Shown one piece after another: positions 25,215 to 33,447 of a DNA stretch of 64,000 nucleotides. The stretch is from Arcicella rosea. GTDB taxonomy: Bacteria > Bacteroidota > Bacteroidia > Cytophagales > Spirosomataceae. Position 1 is the first letter of the stretch, and each line of letters opens with the position of its first letter. The stretch is from assembly GCF_014204325.1 (NCBI RefSeq), contig NZ_JACHKT010000014.1, positions 1 to 64,000 on the forward strand, written 5' to 3'. The notes beneath the pieces are model-generated. The model was not told where the DNA came from. It made no database searches and saw only the letters and a list, made by a program, of their open reading frames with translations. Made by a program: the position numbers and the translations under genes.

Positions 25215-26360
25215 ATGAAAAGTATTAAGAAAATTATTGGACAAATACACCTCTGGCTCGGACTAATCTCTGGGCTGGTGGTGTTTGTGGTGTCTATTAC
25301 CGGAGCATTGTATGCTTTTCAGGAAGAATTTGACAACGTTTCTAAACCTGATTTTTTGTATGTCAATGACTTCGGAAATCATCAGCGATTAGCTCCAAGT
25401 GTTTTACTGAATAATTTCAAAAAAGCCTATCCCAAAGAAAAGGTAAATCAATTGAGGCTAAAAACGATTCCCGAAAATGCTGCCGCTCTTGTTATTACCC
25501 AGAAAAAGAAAGTAATAGCATTAAACCCATTCACGGGAAAAATTCATGGAGAAAGACAACTCGACCGAGATTTTATGACAGTTGTGGTACAAATTCACAT
25601 AAACCTACTGTTGGGACATATTGGCGAAGAAATTATCAAGTGGAATACGCTTATCTTTTTTGTGATGTTGCTTTCGGGCTTGTATTTGTGGTTTCCTTCC
25701 AAACGAAATCAATTAAAGTCAGCATTCAAGATGAAATGGAATGCTACTCGAAAACGCATTAATTACGATTTACACAATGTTTGGGGCTTTTATATGCTCT
25801 GGATTTTATTGCCTATTACGCTTACTGGACTTTTTTGGGTGTTCGACAGCGTACCAGAAGCTATTTACAAAATCAGTAATACCAAAATGACCTACAACAA
25901 AAAGGTCAACTCTGTGTATCAACCTCATGCCAAAATGGTATCGGTAGATTCACTTTTGAATGTTGTAAGTACTTATGGCAATTACGCTACTGCCAATATT
26001 CAACTGCCCAAAGACAGCATCGGAAATTATCGTTTTGTGATGCGTTATCCTTATCGCTGGGTACGAAAACAAAATACTTTTACTTTCGACCAATATACGG
26101 GCAAATTACTCAATCAAGATTTGTACGAGAACTTTACTACTGCCGATAAAATCAGGGTGTCCAACTACGATATTCATACGGGACGAATGTTTGGTTTTAT
26201 CGGTAAAATTTTAGCCCTTTTAGCAGGACTTTTCGGAGCAAGTTTGCCCATTACAGGCTTTTATATTTGGTGGGGACGACGAAAAAAAGAGAAACAAAAA
26301 ACAAAAAATACAAACCATTCCAAAGGAGTATCACAAAAAATAATGTTAAAAATATCATGA
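25215..26360 (+). CDS. PepSY-associated inner membrane protein 2
   Basis: 381 residues, the same architecture as the protein at 19022 with which it shares IHLWLGLxSGxVVFxVSITG, the middle INYDLHNVWGFYMLWILLP segment and the final GFYIWWGRRKKEK. Four or so membrane helices with two large periplasmic loops. Likely the inner membrane partner of receptor 2, perhaps reducing ferric iron from siderophores. Its stop codon overlaps the next start as ATGA (26357-26360), so translation is coupled. Confidence 0.82.
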   Translation: MKSIKKIIGQIHLWLGLISGLVVFVVSITGALYAFQEEFDNVSKPDFLYVNDFGNHQRLAPSVLLNNFKKAYPKEKVNQLRLKTIPENAAALVITQKKKVIALNPFTGKIHGERQLDRDFMTVVVQIHINLLLGHIGEEIIKWNTLIFFVMLLSGLYLWFPSKRNQLKSAFKMKWNATRKRINYDLHNVWGFYMLWILLPITLTGLFWVFDSVPEAIYKISNTKMTYNKKVNSVYQPHAKMVSVDSLLNVVSTYGNYATANIQLPKDSIGNYRFVMRYPYRWVRKQNTFTFDQYTGKLLNQDLYENFTTADKIRVSNYDIHTGRMFGFIGKILALLAGLFGASLPITGFYIWWGRRKKEKQKTKNTNHSKGVSQKIMLKIS

Positions 26361-27295
26361 AAAAACTATTCACCGCTATTGTATTGATGGGAGTATCAAT
26401 CTTAGCAAATGCTCAAAAATCAGAAGACATCAAGGCTATTAAAGGTCAATGTGGTTGTTTTGATATAAAATTCAGTTATGCCGAAACCTTTGCACCTGAT
26501 AAAAATTACCAATTTCATGACCGTTACGTAACAGGCGGAAGAGAATGGGTTTTTGTGGACGAAGAAAGTAAAGATAAATTAGTGTTAATGCACTTGTTGG
26601 TCATTAATGACACCATGGTGATAAAACACTGGCGTGAAGATTGGCAATATGAAAACACAGATTTATTGGCTTTTGATAAAGGAATGACTTGGAAAGCAAC
26701 CCAATTACCTAAAAACCAAGTAAAAGGACAATGGACGCAATCTGTTTTTGAAGTAAACGATATGCCACGTTATGAAGGAACGGCTTCGTGGATTCATAAA
26801 GATGGCAAACACCTTTGGGCAAATATTACGGATGCACCACTGCCAAGAAGAGAATATACTAAACGTTCTGATTATCAAGTATTAAGAAGAAATAATCGTA
26901 TTCATGTAACGCCTGCTGGTTATTTGCATGAACAAGATAACGATAAAGTAATGCGTGATGCTTCGGGCGATAAATTATTGGCTCAAGAAAAAGGATTGAA
27001 CGATTATCAAAAAATAGATGATGCTAAATGTAAACAAGCCATTGATTTTTGGGCAAAAAATAAAGAATACTGGGTAGATGTACGTGCTGTTTGGGGACAA
27101 TTGATTGCTCAAAACAAAGGATTAAGCCTAAAAGCTAAATCAGAAGACGGAAAAATGTTGTGGAAAGAATTAGATGATTTGGTTGAAGGATTCAAGAAAA
27201 TAGAAGTAAAAAGTGCAGCTCAACGCCAAACAGAAATTCGTTCGTTAATTAATAAGTATTTGATTAATAGCGAATTATATTCCTTCAAAAATTAA
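26357..27295 (+). CDS. Exported protein, DUF6607-like
   Basis: 312 residues with a clear signal peptide (MKKLFTAIVLMGVSILANA). The mature part has GCFDIKFSYAETFAPDKNYQFHD, strands rich in Trp and Tyr (HWREDWQYEN, KGQWTQSVFEVNDMPRYEG) and a Lys-rich C-terminal helix bundle. From memory it fits the DUF6607 family, found near iron-uptake genes in Bacteroidota; no enzymatic motif is evident. The listed frame opens 30 codons earlier inside the PepSY gene, but ATG 26357 starts the signal peptide and overlaps the upstream stop. It ends the siderophore operon. Confidence 0.68.
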   Translation: MKKLFTAIVLMGVSILANAQKSEDIKAIKGQCGCFDIKFSYAETFAPDKNYQFHDRYVTGGREWVFVDEESKDKLVLMHLLVINDTMVIKHWREDWQYENTDLLAFDKGMTWKATQLPKNQVKGQWTQSVFEVNDMPRYEGTASWIHKDGKHLWANITDAPLPRREYTKRSDYQVLRRNNRIHVTPAGYLHEQDNDKVMRDASGDKLLAQEKGLNDYQKIDDAKCKQAIDFWAKNKEYWVDVRAVWGQLIAQNKGLSLKAKSEDGKMLWKELDDLVEGFKKIEVKSAAQRQTEIRSLINKYLINSELYSFKN

Positions 27296-27439
27296 CTTGT
27301 AATAAGAAAGATTTTAGAGGCAAGATACAAGACGAGTGATAAATTCAAGTCCTAGTTCCTGATTGGAAATAAAAGGCAAATTGAAATACGAAATAGATAT
27401 ATCAATGTATATTTGTTTCGTATTTTAATTGAAAAAGAG

Positions 27440-27691
27440 ATGAGTTTCCCAGAAAAAACAATTTTTGTATGCGATGGCAAAAAATGCAGTAAGTATAAAG
27501 ATGTCCGTAAATTTTTGAAGGAGTCTATCAAAAAGCATGGTATGGATGATACCGTCGGTATCGTAAAAATAGAATGTACCGATCATTGCAAGGATGCTCC
27601 TGTGATGTGTTTTCAGCCCAGTAACCAATGGTTTACTGAGGTTTCGATGTGGCAAGCAGACCAACTTTTTAAGGAAATAATTTTAAGCTAA
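27440..27691 (+). CDS. [2Fe-2S] ferredoxin-like protein, thioredoxin fold
   Basis: 83 residues resembling the small thioredoxin-like [2Fe-2S] ferredoxins. The four expected cysteines are present as CDGKKC near residues 10-15 and CTDHC near 46-50, followed by DAPVMCFQPSNQWF. It could pass electrons in iron release or reduction. ATG 27440 is chosen over an in-frame TTG nine codons earlier. It stands between the siderophore operon and ferritin and shares a bidirectional terminator with the latter. Confidence 0.77.
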   Translation: MSFPEKTIFVCDGKKCSKYKDVRKFLKESIKKHGMDDTVGIVKIECTDHCKDAPVMCFQPSNQWFTEVSMWQADQLFKEIILS

Positions 27692-27693
27692 AT

Positions 27694-27732
27694 AAAAAAG
27701 AGCTTTCTGAATTACTCAGAAAGCTCTTTTTT
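27694..27732. terminator. Bidirectional terminator between ferredoxin-like and ferritin genes
   Basis: Perfect 17-bp stem, 27694-27710 with 27716-27732, 5-nt loop attac, six A at the left edge and six T at the right edge. It starts two bases past the ferredoxin-like stop and ends two bases before the ferritin stop. Confidence 0.93.
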
Positions 27733-27733
27733 A

Positions 27734-28261
27734 TTACTCCTCACTACCAATTTTTGCGATTTCTTTATCCAGTACAAATTTCCCTGTTGGGCTTTCTGAA
27801 TCAATCAAATCGAATAATTCTAAGGCTCTGCGAGCATTCTTTTCTTCTTCTCTTTGTTCAGTTACAAACCACATCATAAAATCTTCCGTAGCATAATCGT
27901 TTACTTCACGAGCTTTCGCTACAATTTTATTAATTGAAATGGTTACTGCAATTTCACTTTGTAAAGCGATTTCAAAAACACTTTTTAAAGAAGCGAATTC
28001 CTGTGCTACTTCATCAATCACTGGTGTGATAGCCGTTCCGCCTACTTCTGTGATATATTTAAAAATCTTAAGGAAGTGTTCTCTTTCTTCTTCAGCTTGT
28101 TTGTAAAGATATTCAGCTGATTTTGCATATCCATTTCTATCTAGCCACGAAGCCATCGCTAAATATCTTTGAGAAGCCTCAGCTTCTATTTTGCACTGAG
28201 CATTTAATGCTATTTCGATTTCTTCTTTGAGCGAAGTACGGAGTCTTAGTAAGTCTTTCAT
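27734..28261 (-). CDS. Ferritin (non-heme, FtnA type)
   Basis: Iron storage protein of 175 residues, expected to form a 24-mer that oxidises and stores iron. The four-helix bundle carries the ferroxidase ligands in order: Glu in the first helix (KIEAEASQRYLAMASW), the E-x-x-H pair (EEEREHFLKIFKYI), Glu in helix C (QSEIAVTISINKI) and Glu/Gln in helix D (FVTEQREEEKNA). Length and the absence of a heme-ligand Met match bacterial ferritin FtnA. It lies in the iron region; a palindrome about 80 bases upstream (28338-28359) may regulate it. Confidence 0.92.
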   Translation of the reverse strand: MKDLLRLRTSLKEEIEIALNAQCKIEAEASQRYLAMASWLDRNGYAKSAEYLYKQAEEEREHFLKIFKYITEVGGTAITPVIDEVAQEFASLKSVFEIALQSEIAVTISINKIVAKAREVNDYATEDFMMWFVTEQREEEKNARRALELFDLIDSESPTGKFVLDKEIAKIGSEE

Positions 28262-28337
28262 CTTATTCCTCTTTTATTTAATATAAGGAAAATTAATAAA
28301 AAAGAGGATAGAAAGATTGGGAAATGATGGAAAATGC

Positions 28338-28359
28338 TTAGAATTTGTACTAAGTCTAA
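28338..28359. promoter_or_regulatory. Palindrome upstream of ferritin
   Basis: 22-bp palindrome matching its complement at 18 of 22 positions: TTAGAATTTGT (28338-28348) opposite ACTAAGTCTAA (28349-28359). The right half shares AAGTCTAAA with the inferred iron box at 28773. It overlaps the stop of the upstream gene. A regulatory role for ferritin is inferred. Confidence 0.4.
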
Positions 28360-28712
28360 ACAACTTCGAAGTCTCCTAATACTTCATGCAACATAGAATA
28401 CATTTCAATAGCGAACCTTGCTCCATCAAGTAATTCTCTTAATTGAACAATATCACACAACGTTAATTTAAGCGAAAGTTGATTTTGAGGAAACTCAAGA
28501 ATCTCAAAATCATATTGATCTGAAATGTTAAAAATCATTTCATGAATATTAACCGCTTGAACTTTTCTTCTGAAAGCTAAAAAATCTTGAATTTTAAAAG
28601 CAAAGCTCAATTCTTTAAAATTCAAATAAATTTTATCCGACAAATCGCATTGCAAAACACTTCCCTTTTGGGTTGTGAATAATTCATGTTGGTAAGTACT
28701 CGAAAATAACAT
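28356..28712 (-). CDS. Small protein related to the DUF6686-like genes (copy 3)
   Basis: 118 residues without signal peptide. Its order of elements, QCDLSDKIYLNFKELSFAF, then a helix (IQDFLAFRRKVQAV), strands, and a last helix (CDIVQLRELLDGARFAIEMY), parallels the proteins at 13889 and 15679, but the CxCC site is reduced to one Cys. The similarity is one of layout and needs confirmation. It lies upstream of ferritin on the same strand, 94 bases away, and an iron-box-like palindrome sits about 60-80 bases before it. Function unknown. Confidence 0.55.
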   Translation of the reverse strand: MLFSSTYQHELFTTQKGSVLQCDLSDKIYLNFKELSFAFKIQDFLAFRRKVQAVNIHEMIFNISDQYDFEILEFPQNQLSLKLTLCDIVQLRELLDGARFAIEMYSMLHEVLGDFEVV

Positions 28713-28772
28713 TGATTCTCATTTTTTATCTTCCTCAAAATTAAGCTTCAAAAAGAATTAAATCAAGTATTA

Positions 28773-28789
28773 TTTGAAATAAGTCTAAA
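28773..28789. promoter_or_regulatory. Third copy of the iron-region palindrome
   Basis: TTTGAAATAAGTCTAAA matches the 17-bp element at 18647 (TTTTGAATTAGTCTAAA) except for one shifted base, and both continue with TAAA. It lies 61 bases before the start of the gene at 28712. Its recurrence next to another gene of the iron region supports a shared regulator. Confidence 0.5.
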
Positions 28790-28884
28790 TAAAATTTAAC
28801 AACGATGATATTTTAAATGAAAAACAACTAAAATGCCTTATTTTGGCATATAACTAATTACATTCTAGTACTTTACTCTTTCAA

Positions 28885-31203
28885 CTAAACCGTTTTCTTT
28901 TTTTGTTGATAGTCAGCAATCGTCAGTAATAATGATGGTAATAGAATTAAATTGGTAACCATCGCAACCAATAAAGTAATTGAAACCATTACGCCCATTG
29001 CCGCAGTACCACCAAAACTTGAAACCGCAAAAATTGAGAAACCACAGAAAAGAATAATGGCTGTATAAACCATACTTAAACCCGTGCCAAAAATACTGTT
29101 GGTGATGGCCTGCGAAACGCTATGACCCCTTTCGTATAATTCCTGACGATACCTTGTTAGGAAATAAACCGTTCCATCGGAAGCAATTCCGAAAGTGATG
29201 CTAAATACTAGAATGGTAGAAGGTTTAAAGTGAATATCCCAGAAACCCATCAAACCTGCTGTTAATGCCAAAGGAATTAAACAAGGAAGTTTTGAGAGAA
29301 TAATTACTGGAATAGAACGGAAAAGTGCCATGCCAACAATCGCAATTAAACCAATGGCAATCAATAAACTTTCGTAGAGATTCGCAAGTAAGTAATCATT
29401 ACTTTTCAAGAAAACTAAGCTATGCCCCGTTAGACTTACTTTGTATTCTTTTGGGTCGAAGATTTCATCTACTTGCGGGCGAATTTCATCTATTAATTCT
29501 TTAATGCGAACAGAACCCACGTCAGCCATTTGGAAACTGATACGAGTAACGCTTTTATCTTCATTCAAAAACGATTTGAATTGTTTTGAAGAAGCGCTAC
29601 CATTCTGTACATATTCCGTCAATTTAGCAAGTTCCAACACGTTCGGCAATACAAAATACTTGGCATCGCCACCACGATATGATTGATATAAAAATCTAGT
29701 TGCTTCAACAATTGATAATGGTTTTGAGAACTCCTTGTAAGCTCTCATTTTGTTTTGTAAAGCCTTGATTTTATATAAAGTACGTGCTTGATTTGCAAAA
29801 ACGCCATTGGGTTTTTTGGTATCAATCATGATTTCAAAAGGTAAAACGCCATTGAAATTTTTCTCGAAAAATCTTAAATCTGTATAAATTGGGTCATTTT
29901 TTGGTAAATCATCAACCACATAACCAATCACTTGTACTTTCGTGATGCCATAAGCCGAAATCAGCACCACAATAAAAACCACCGAATAAATGGCTTTTCG
30001 TTGATGATGTACCAAGTAATTGATTTTTGCTAGAAAATTATTAATCCATTTTACTTCCAAATGTTTTAAATGACGAGCCTTCGGCAAGCCCATATAAAAC
30101 AACGCAATCGGAATTAATAGAATACAAAGCAGATAAGTAATCATGACATTGAGTGCGGCAATGACACCAAATTCAACCAAAAGACTACTGTTGGTAAAGT
30201 AAAAAACGCCGAAACCAATGGCTGTAGTGACATTCGCCAAGAAAGTAGAAAGTCCAATGCCAGTAATCATGTTGTTAAGAGCAAGCTCTTTATTACCATG
30301 CTGAATTAATTCTGCTTGGTATTTATTAATTAAAAATACAGCATTTGGAATGCCAATTACGATTAATAATGGTGGTATTAAACCTGTAAGAATTGTGATT
30401 TTATAACCTAATAATTGAAGTGTTCCGAGCGAGAAAATTACCCCAATCAGAACTACGAAAATTGAAAGTAAGGTAAAACGAACCGAACGGAAAAAGAACC
30501 AAAGAATTAAACCCGTAATCAAAATGGCTAAACCCATAAACAGTTTCATTTCTTTAGATACCTTTAGCATCGTAGCTGTACGAATAAAAGGCATACCAGA
30601 AAAGTGTAGCTCGGTTTGATTTTTAATAGAGTAATCTGTGGCCAGTTTTTTTATCTGATTTACAATGGCAATTCTATTGACTGAATTCAATGTTTTTTCA
30701 TTGAAAGTAATAGCCATTAAAGCTGTGTTGCTTTCTTGATTAATTACCTTGCCGTCGTAAAATTTCAAGGCTAAAACTTTTTGCTGAATAGAATCTAATT
30801 GTACTTGAGAAATAGGCGTATTGCCATGAATCGGCACTACTTCAAATTTTTTGAGGACATCATTCCGCTTTAATTCGTATAAATTGGCAATCGAAATAAT
30901 GTTTTTGATACCGTCTAATTGTTTAATATCTTCTGTTAGCTTAACAAGGTTTTGATACTTTTCTAATTCAAAAAGCTTGGGAGATTGCCAGCCAATTACC
31001 ATGATACTTCCGTCTTCACCAAAAGTTTTACGAAAATCTTGATACTCTTTCTCGATAGGGTCGTAAGCGGGAAGAATCCTAGCAATTTCATAAGAAAGCT
31101 CTATTTTGCTGGCTTCAAAACCCGTAAAAACCGTTGAGCTAAGAATAATTCCTATCCAGAGGATGCGATATTGAATGATTAATTTGGCAATTGTATTCCA
31201 CAT
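28885..31203 (-). CDS. RND superfamily exporter, MMPL type
   Basis: Inner membrane protein of 772 residues. Two halves each begin with one membrane helix and a large periplasmic domain followed by a five-helix bundle: first loop after IIQYRILWIGIILSSTVFTG, bundle from KLFMGLAILITGLILWFFF, second half after AIYSVVFIVVLISAYGI, bundle from SLLIAIGLIAIVGMALF. GIPNAVFLINKYQAEL and GIASDGTVYFLTRYRQEL are the equivalents of RND motif D, as in MMPL/HpnN-type lipid exporters. No adaptor or outer membrane channel is adjacent. The substrate is probably lipid or hydrophobic, but unknown. Confidence 0.82.
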   Translation of the reverse strand: MWNTIAKLIIQYRILWIGIILSSTVFTGFEASKIELSYEIARILPAYDPIEKEYQDFRKTFGEDGSIMVIGWQSPKLFELEKYQNLVKLTEDIKQLDGIKNIISIANLYELKRNDVLKKFEVVPIHGNTPISQVQLDSIQQKVLALKFYDGKVINQESNTALMAITFNEKTLNSVNRIAIVNQIKKLATDYSIKNQTELHFSGMPFIRTATMLKVSKEMKLFMGLAILITGLILWFFFRSVRFTLLSIFVVLIGVIFSLGTLQLLGYKITILTGLIPPLLIVIGIPNAVFLINKYQAELIQHGNKELALNNMITGIGLSTFLANVTTAIGFGVFYFTNSSLLVEFGVIAALNVMITYLLCILLIPIALFYMGLPKARHLKHLEVKWINNFLAKINYLVHHQRKAIYSVVFIVVLISAYGITKVQVIGYVVDDLPKNDPIYTDLRFFEKNFNGVLPFEIMIDTKKPNGVFANQARTLYKIKALQNKMRAYKEFSKPLSIVEATRFLYQSYRGGDAKYFVLPNVLELAKLTEYVQNGSASSKQFKSFLNEDKSVTRISFQMADVGSVRIKELIDEIRPQVDEIFDPKEYKVSLTGHSLVFLKSNDYLLANLYESLLIAIGLIAIVGMALFRSIPVIILSKLPCLIPLALTAGLMGFWDIHFKPSTILVFSITFGIASDGTVYFLTRYRQELYERGHSVSQAITNSIFGTGLSMVYTAIILFCGFSIFAVSSFGGTAAMGVMVSITLLVAMVTNLILLPSLLLTIADYQQKKKTV

Positions 31204-31408
31204 AATGATATGATTTTGGAATCCTGATGTAGTAACAAAAGGATTATTTCCTGAAATAACAATCAGGAATTAGTAAAGATATTTCTCTTCACTTTTAGAT
31301 TTTTCTAAAATATGAAAAGAAATAAATTGATAAAACTAGTGATAGAGTAACGTAAAATCATCAAAAACTCTGTAAAGCTTTTGTGAAATTGTTTTTATGA
31401 GAAGAAAC

Positions 31409-31750
31409 TCAAGGGGCATTTTTTGCAATAAAATGCTCAAATAAAATCTGATAAAAATAGCGTTTAAAATGAGATGGTGTTTCAAACTGGAATGCTAATG
31501 GATTGGTATTTTGAATGTAAGAAAGGACTGATAGTGCGTCTGGTTGCTCGCTTGTAGCGTTTAAATCCACAAATACTCTAATATTAGAACCGAGGGTTTG
31601 TTGTTCGCTTGGGCTTTCGATTTTACATTTATGCTTGCCAAAATGTTGAGCTTGTTTCACCGACAATGTTCTTCCATAAACAGAAAACACCAATATTTGG
31701 CACATTAAGAATGTGCTAAATAACCGTATTATGAAAGATTTTTTTTGCAT
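31409..31750 (-). CDS. Hypothetical small exported protein
   Basis: 113 residues with a likely signal peptide (IIRLFSTFLMCQILVFSVYG). The mature part has a single Cys and a His/Lys cluster (HFGKHKCKIES) and a C-terminal aromatic helix (HFKRYFYQILFEHFIAK). I do not recognise a family. It stands alone, 206 bases upstream of the MMPL gene. ATG 31750 is preferred over ATG/TTG four codons upstream because it leads straight into the signal peptide. Could be a real short gene or a low-value open frame. Confidence 0.45.
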   Translation of the reverse strand: MQKKSFIIRLFSTFLMCQILVFSVYGRTLSVKQAQHFGKHKCKIESPSEQQTLGSNIRVFVDLNATSEQPDALSVLSYIQNTNPLAFQFETPSHFKRYFYQILFEHFIAKNAP

Positions 31751-31887
31751 ATCAGAATGCAAAATTACGGTGTTTTTTGTTAGAAAGAAATATTTTACTA
31801 AGAAGAGACTAGGAGTAAAGTAACAAGAAAAAGCCCTGCATCAGAATGACGCAAGGCTGAATTACAAATTGAAAGCAAAGAGGGTTC

Positions 31888-32889
31888 TTAAACTTTTGTT
31901 TTAACCAGTTTTGAAAGTCCTTTTGTCGCTCTCCACTGGTCATTTCCGCCAAGTACATTTTGAACAGTATATTTTTTGACGTCTGATTTTGCTAATTGTT
32001 TTGACCATTGTACTCTTGCTTGCGAAATACCACCTACTTCTCTTGAGTGATACTCTGCATAAAAAGCAGTTTTTTCCGCATTTACTTTATGCCAATTATG
32101 CCATCCTTCTGGCTTAATGATGTTCGACATTTCACAACATAAAAATACCGTTTTAGCATAATCTCGCCACGGCCTTCCTAAATAATAAGTAGCTGCTGGG
32201 GCACTTCCTGTTAAAGTACAACGATTAAATACAAAACCATGAGATTGATTCTCTGGCGTTGAGGCAGCCGTAAAGAAGCCTGCATCTAATTTACCATTTA
32301 ATTGGCAATGGTCAAAATACGCAATTGCCCAGCCAAAAATAAAATCTACCGTACCTTCAATATAACAGTTTTTATAATACTGTCGAGTACCAGCACGCTT
32401 TGGGTATAAAGTATCTTGAAATCCTAAAAAACGACAATTGATAAAACGAGCCTTATCGCCGTCAACTAACATCGCTACTGCTTGTCCTACAGGGCCAGCA
32501 CCATTTGCAAAAGTAATGTTTACGGCAGTAAAATCATCTGCAACGATTCTGGTGGATGCGGAAGTCGTAGTACTTATTTTTATACCATTTTGACCTAATT
32601 TTCCAGAAAAATCATCGAAAGTTAAAATGGTACCAGAGGCATTTTCTCCGACGAGCGTCACCATATTTTTGGTAGAATCTAGGACGATTTTTTCCTTATA
32701 AGTACCACTTTTAACAAAAATTAGTACAGGAGTATTGTTATTAAGAGGAACAGCATCAAAAGCTTCTTGAATACTTTTGAAATCTCCACTACCATCTTTC
32801 GCCACCGTTATTTGTTTGGCTGGTGAAGCCAATAAATCCATACTTAGCATACAGCAGAAGTAAAGGAAAAGGAATTTTAATTTTGACAT
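31888..32889 (-). CDS. Pectinesterase (pectin methylesterase)
   Basis: Exported carbohydrate esterase (family CE8) of 333 residues that removes methyl groups from homogalacturonan. Signal peptide KFLFLYFCCMLSMDLLA; then the beta-helix opening ITVAKDGSGDFKSIQEAFDA. Active-site motifs are complete: GPVGQAVAM (Gln), FLGFQDTLYP (Gln and Asp), GTVDFIFGWA (nucleophile Asp) and YLGRPWRDYA (Arg, Trp). Length is normal for a single-domain enzyme. It neighbours a large secreted glycosidase, suggesting plant polysaccharide use. Confidence 0.92.
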   Translation of the reverse strand: MSKLKFLFLYFCCMLSMDLLASPAKQITVAKDGSGDFKSIQEAFDAVPLNNNTPVLIFVKSGTYKEKIVLDSTKNMVTLVGENASGTILTFDDFSGKLGQNGIKISTTTSASTRIVADDFTAVNITFANGAGPVGQAVAMLVDGDKARFINCRFLGFQDTLYPKRAGTRQYYKNCYIEGTVDFIFGWAIAYFDHCQLNGKLDAGFFTAASTPENQSHGFVFNRCTLTGSAPAATYYLGRPWRDYAKTVFLCCEMSNIIKPEGWHNWHKVNAEKTAFYAEYHSREVGGISQARVQWSKQLAKSDVKKYTVQNVLGGNDQWRATKGLSKLVKTKV

Positions 32890-33189
32890 GATATTTATCT
32901 ATTCAATATCAGGAATAATTTCGGCTCGAATTGCTAAATCAAGTCAAAATGCGTCCTCATTTAATGTTTAGTAATTGTTTTTGGTTAAGTAATTTTGAAT
33001 CATGTAAATTTATATAAACTTTTCAATATAAATTATGATTTTAATTGTTTTTTGTAAATATTAGTCATTAAATGAAGTTGATAGGTAGAAGTATCTGCTT
33101 TAAAACGAAAAAAGACCTCTAAATAAATAGAAGTCTTCTTTCGTTGAATCTGGATGAATTTTACTAAATTGTAATTGCTTAAATATTAA
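32890..33189. other. Gap between pectinesterase and 33190 gene, with a hairpin
   Basis: AT-rich DNA with no gene. The one structure seen is a terminator-like hairpin at about 33112-33142 (aaagacctcta pairing with tagaagtcttc around a short A/T loop). No gene reads into it from the left, so it might end a small transcript or lie in the leader of the gene at 33190. Confidence 0.3.
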
Positions 33190-33447
33190 ATGGTTATGGC
33201 TGATTCAATTTATTTTAAGGATATATTTTTATCAACAATTTACGATGCTAAAAGTAAAAGAATAAGAGTACGCCCAAAAGAAGGACAAAAGGTTCCAGTT
33301 TTGTGGGTGAGCTGCTCCAGAAAACAACGTAGCCAAATGCAATTAGGTACGGTTTTTAGAACAGACGTTAAATTGATTAATACTGGAAAAAGAAAACCTT
33401 ACTTAGCTGCCACTAAAAAAATTATCGGACAGCTAAGTTTGTTCTAA
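33190..33447 (+). CDS. Small basic hypothetical protein
   Basis: 85 residues (83 if ATG 33196 is used), rich in Lys and Arg (KSKRIRVRPKEGQKVPVL, SCSRKQRSQMQ, GKRKPYLAATKK), no signal peptide. The strand-rich pattern might be a small nucleic-acid-binding domain, but I recognise no family. Its stop codon overlaps that of the converging glycosidase gene by four bases (33444-33447), leaving no room for a terminator. Confidence 0.5.
   Translation: MVMADSIYFKDIFLSTIYDAKSKRIRVRPKEGQKVPVLWVSCSRKQRSQMQLGTVFRTDVKLINTGKRKPYLAATKKIIGQLSLF

Noticed and set aside
32311-32327. Sixth parS-like site (atggtcaaaatacgc)
   Set aside because: Only the left half matches; the right half lacks TGNCCAT.
33112-33142. 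Terminator for a gene on the plus strand
   Set aside because: No gene reads into it from the left; kept only as a hairpin note in the gap entry.
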